Positions 61,404-64,000 of a stretch of DNA of 64,000 bases are shown piece after piece; the stretch's first letter is position 1; each line of letters starts with the position of its first letter. The translations under genes and the position numbers were made by a program. The DNA comes from Pseudomonas petrae (lineage in GTDB: Bacteria; Pseudomonadota; Gammaproteobacteria; Pseudomonadales; Pseudomonadaceae): NCBI RefSeq assembly GCF_021728295.1, contig NZ_JAKJXE010000014.1, positions 1 through 64,000 of the forward strand, read 5' to 3'. The notes under the pieces were generated by a model, which did not search any database, was not told where the DNA came from, and worked only from the letters and a program-made list of their open reading frames with translations.

Positions 61404-62282
61404 ATGATCAGAGAGTTGAAAACCTTCGTCTGCGTCGCGCGCCGAGGCACTTTTGCGGCGGCGGGACGTGAGGTCGGGCTGACGCAGTCGGCGGTTAGCG
61501 CACAGATCAAGAACCTCGAAGACACCCTGGGCGTCACCCTGTTCGACCGCACCGGTCGCGCCGCCACCCTCAACGCTGCCGGTCAGCGCGCCGTGGCACT
61601 TGCCGAAGAAATGCTGCAATTGTTCGGGCGCATGGGCAGCCCCGACAGCGCCAATGACTTCCGTGGCGCGCTGCGCATCGGCGCCATCAGCACGGCGCAG
61701 ACCGGCATCTTGCCGCAAGCCCTGGTCGCGCTGCGCAGCAAGGCGCCGTTCATCGAAGCCAGTCTGGTGCCGGGGGTGTCGCTGAACCTGCTCAGTCAGG
61801 TGGACGCCGGCGAGCTCGACCTGGCGATCATGATCAAGCCGCCGTTCGCCCTGCCCAAGGAGCTTCACGCGGAGGTCATCGCCAGAGAACCCTTCGTGCT
61901 GATCACGCCATCGAACATGCAGGGCGACGACCCACGGCAGATCCTCCGCGACAACCCATTCATTCGCTACGATCAACGCTCGTTCGGCGGCCGCCGTGTC
62001 ACGCAGTTCCTGCGCGAGCGCAAGTTCGAGGTGCGGCAAACCCTGGAGCTCGACGAGCTGGACGCGATCGTCAAGATGGTCCGCGCCGGGCTCGGCGTGT
62101 CGCTGGTGTCCATGGCCGGATTGTGGCTGGAGCACGCAGAAGACGTGAGAATCATCGACCTCGGTGAGATGACCTTCTTCCGCGAGATCGTGCTGGTGAG
62201 CAAATACCTGCAGCGGCACACGCCGCTGCTGGACCTGTTTCGCCGTTGCGTCATTGACACGCTGAATCACCCGACCCGCTGA
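61404..62282 (+). CDS. LysR-family transcriptional regulator
   Basis: 292 residues from ATG 61404. The HTH includes GREVGLTQSAVSAQIKNLED. The effector domain starts near residue 90 and has IGAISTAQTGILPQAL. It lies downstream of xenA behind a terminator, so it probably has its own promoter. It converges with the VOC gene at 62301. Confidence 0.93.
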   Translation: MIRELKTFVCVARRGTFAAAGREVGLTQSAVSAQIKNLEDTLGVTLFDRTGRAATLNAAGQRAVALAEEMLQLFGRMGSPDSANDFRGALRIGAISTAQTGILPQALVALRSKAPFIEASLVPGVSLNLLSQVDAGELDLAIMIKPPFALPKELHAEVIAREPFVLITPSNMQGDDPRQILRDNPFIRYDQRSFGGRRVTQFLRERKFEVRQTLELDELDAIVKMVRAGLGVSLVSMAGLWLEHAEDVRIIDLGEMTFFREIVLVSKYLQRHTPLLDLFRRCVIDTLNHPTR

Positions 62283-62300
62283 GGGCTATCTGGCAGACGG

Positions 62301-62726
62301 CTACTTGGCGAAGAGCTGGCTCATGTCCTTGAACGCCTTGAACTCCAGCGCGTTGCCGCACGGATCGAACAGAAACATGGTCGCCTGCTCACCGACCTGG
62401 CCCTGAAAGCGGATGTAGGGTTCGATGACAAACCTGGTTTCGCGGGCGCGCAGACGCTCCGCCAGCGCCTCCCATTCTGCCCAGTGCAAGATGATGCCGA
62501 AATGCGGAACCGGCACGTCGTGGCCGTCCACCGCGTTGGAATGCACGGATTCCTGGGAAGTGGTCTTCGGGTGCTCGTGGATGACCAGTTGATGGCCGTA
62601 GAAATCGAAATCGACCCATTGCTCGCTGGAGCGGCCTTCGGAAAGACCGAATACATCGCCGTAGAAGTGGCGCGCGGCGGCGAGATCATAGACGGGGATG
62701 GCGAGGTGGAATGGCGAGAGGCTCAT
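62301..62726 (-). CDS. VOC-family (glyoxalase-like) protein
   Basis: 141 residues from ATG 62726. Two beta-alpha-beta-beta-beta repeats are visible: FHLAIPVYDLAAARHFYGDV, then HFGIILHWAEWEALAERLRA, ending in FLFDPCGNALEFKAF. Candidate metal ligands are H8 in the first strand, H in GHQLVIHEHP, H in VPHFGI and E in LEFK. It could be a dioxygenase, glyoxalase or resistance protein; the family alone does not decide. The open frame upstream of 62726 is not supported. Confidence 0.88.
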   Translation of the reverse strand: MSLSPFHLAIPVYDLAAARHFYGDVFGLSEGRSSEQWVDFDFYGHQLVIHEHPKTTSQESVHSNAVDGHDVPVPHFGIILHWAEWEALAERLRARETRFVIEPYIRFQGQVGEQATMFLFDPCGNALEFKAFKDMSQLFAK

Positions 62727-62979
62727 GGTCGATCCTGGGGACGGGAATGGTATGGGCGGATTGTTGGCCTTAATCGGGCGCAATAAAAGCGGGTATTCCT
62801 TCTGCTGAGCCTCAATTTTTTCGATCAAACCCACTTATATGACATGCAGCCGTACGCCCACGACCGACTGTCAGATTCCAGTCAGACAGAGGCCTGTTTG
62901 CGCAGGAAGACATTCATCTATCGCACCGCCCGCCGATAGACCGGCAGACAGACTGCAATCATTTCCCTGCAATCGCTTC

Positions 62980-63054
62980 ATCGGGCAGATTCTGGAGGTC
63001 ATCACCGGCATCTCCCCGCAGACCAACCTGTTGGCGCTCAACGCGGCCATCGCA
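62980..63054 (+). pseudogene. Methyl-accepting chemotaxis protein fossil (25 codons)
   Basis: IGQILEVITGISPQTNLLAL followed by NAAIA is the hairpin tip of the MCP signalling domain (IGxIVxVIxxIAxQTNLLALNAAIEAARAG). The similarity ends abruptly on both sides and no receptor gene surrounds it. The rest of 62727-63166 holds nothing I recognise. It is a leftover of a deleted or recombined chemoreceptor. Confidence 0.7.
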
Positions 63055-63166
63055 CACCTGAAGCTTATTCGATCAGTCCTTGCGAAACGAGCGCTCCTAC
63101 GAAATGATGGCACTGAGACATCAACAATCATGTCATAGTCCGGTCAACCCACCCCTTTGGTGCCAC

Positions 63167-64000
63167 ATGCTTTCCTTCGTCCTCGATCGACCTGGCCCCA
63201 ATGACGCGCAACTTCTCGCCGAGGTTGATCGCACCATCGCGTCGCGCTTTCGCAGCCTGCGTTTCAGCGCCGACCTGGAGCGTCGTTACGAGGCCGAGAC
63301 GCTCGAGCAACGCCGCCAGTTTCTGACCGCCGTGGGTATTGGCGGCATCCTCATCTACAACCTGTTTATGGTCAGTGACTGGCTCAGCCTCAACGACATG
63401 TTTCCCTATGTGGCGCTCGGCCGGGTCTGCCTGATGACCCCCATCTTCGTTGTTCTGTTGATCATCGCGGGCCGTGCCCGCACCCGACGCACTGTCGAAA
63501 CAACGGCCGCCATCGGCACCGTGATGTGTTCGGTGATGCCGCTGGTGGCGATGATTTTCAGCGAAAGTCCGTTCCGCTTGCACTATCAGCTGGGGATGCT
63601 GCTGATCATGGTGTATTGCACGGTGATCCAGCAGGTGCCTGTGCGCTGCGCGGCGGTCGCCATGGCCTGCATGCTGGTCATCCAGTTGGTGACCACTTAC
63701 CTCGCTGACTTCGCGGACTTTCAGATCTGGCAGGCCAATGTGCTGCTGTTCTTCTCCACCGCGGCGCTGCTGATGATGGCGTCGTGGTTTCTGGAACACG
63801 GCAACCGCTTGAGTTATCTGTTTGCGTTGCGCGGGCAGTTGCTGCGAACGCAGTTGGGTGAACTGGCGCGCATTGATTCGCTGACGCAATTGTTCAACCG
63901 GCGCTTTCAGGGCGAGGTGCTGGCGTCGTTGTGGAGCCGCGCGGCGCAGACGCCCATGAACGTCGCGGTCATCCTGCTGGACATCGATCACTTCAAATCC
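63167..64000 (+). CDS. Membrane-bound GGDEF protein, truncated by the window edge
   Basis: 278 codons from ATG 63167 run open to the last base. A cytoplasmic N-terminal stretch (1-50) precedes about six hydrophobic segments (LTAVGIGGILIYNLFMVSDW onward to STAALLMMASWFL). The GGDEF domain then opens with IDSLTQLFNRR and reaches the metal/substrate motif VILLDIDHFK at the edge. The active-site GGDEF box lies outside. It is probably a diguanylate cyclase, the second in 6 kb. Confidence 0.9.
   Translation, partial: MLSFVLDRPGPNDAQLLAEVDRTIASRFRSLRFSADLERRYEAETLEQRRQFLTAVGIGGILIYNLFMVSDWLSLNDMFPYVALGRVCLMTPIFVVLLIIAGRARTRRTVETTAAIGTVMCSVMPLVAMIFSESPFRLHYQLGMLLIMVYCTVIQQVPVRCAAVAMACMLVIQLVTTYLADFADFQIWQANVLLFFSTAALLMMASWFLEHGNRLSYLFALRGQLLRTQLGELARIDSLTQLFNRRFQGEVLASLWSRAAQTPMNVAVILLDIDHFKS

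Overview
The window looks like a chromosome segment of a Pseudomonas species. The evidence is GC-rich coding sequence, a near-textbook 363-residue XenA old yellow enzyme, Pseudomonas-type REP elements (core accggctttagccgggaagg) in four intergenic clusters, and an AlgE/PsmE-type RTX mannuronan epimerase-like protein. The species group is not resolved. I see no rRNA, tRNA or CRISPR array. All calls come from reading the sequence; no database search was run.

Layout. 1-1.9 kb is accessory: a truncated thiolase, a small HTH protein, and an AAA ATPase preceded by a helically phased TATAG repeat array. 1.9-7.5 kb is one leftward operon: LacI-type regulator, solute-binding protein, two permeases, ABC ATPase and a GpdQ-like phosphodiesterase. 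7.6-10.4 kb holds a REP pair and the RTX epimerase-like protein, which has lost the known catalytic residues. 10.5-31.2 kb is dense with small regulator-enzyme couplets (AraC, LysR, MerR, TetR, XRE next to SDR, GST, tautomerase, F420-reductase-like, NmrA and MFS genes). It is interrupted by decayed genes: a MerR with an internal deletion, a TetR/CurA deletion scar and a GlcG/HbpS-like remnant. 31.3-34 kb encodes an orphan hybrid histidine kinase, and 34-35.5 kb an FAD monooxygenase.

35.6-49 kb contains two EmrAB-TolC-type tripartite pumps pointing away from each other. Between them lie an alpha/beta hydrolase - beta-carbonic anhydrase - small secreted protein operon, a GlxA-type regulator, a nitrilase and an HxlR regulator. 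The second outer-membrane protein ends in a tail encoded by a REP element. 49-52 kb returns to regulator-enzyme couplets. 52.2-57.5 kb is one 1759-residue DUF4011 helicase with a C-terminal Vsr/MTES-like nuclease and an N-terminal transglutaminase-like segment, an architecture reported in anti-phage defence surveys. 57.7-58.05 kb is a 135-bp tandem array of paired REPs. 58-64 kb holds two membrane diguanylate cyclases (the second cut by the window edge), ArsR, XenA, LysR and VOC genes, an unidentified frameshifted gene with a 7-bp repeat, and a fossil of a chemotaxis receptor.

The genes suggest a metabolically flexible environmental pseudomonad: import and hydrolysis of a phosphodiester, detoxification of electrophiles, nitriles and nitro compounds (XenA, GST, nitrilase, epoxide-hydrolase-like enzyme), drug export and c-di-GMP signalling. 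The items most worth follow-up are the catalytically depleted epimerase-like exoprotein, the DUF4011 helicase-nuclease, the TATAG array with its ATPase, and the dehydrogenase-NTF2 fusion.
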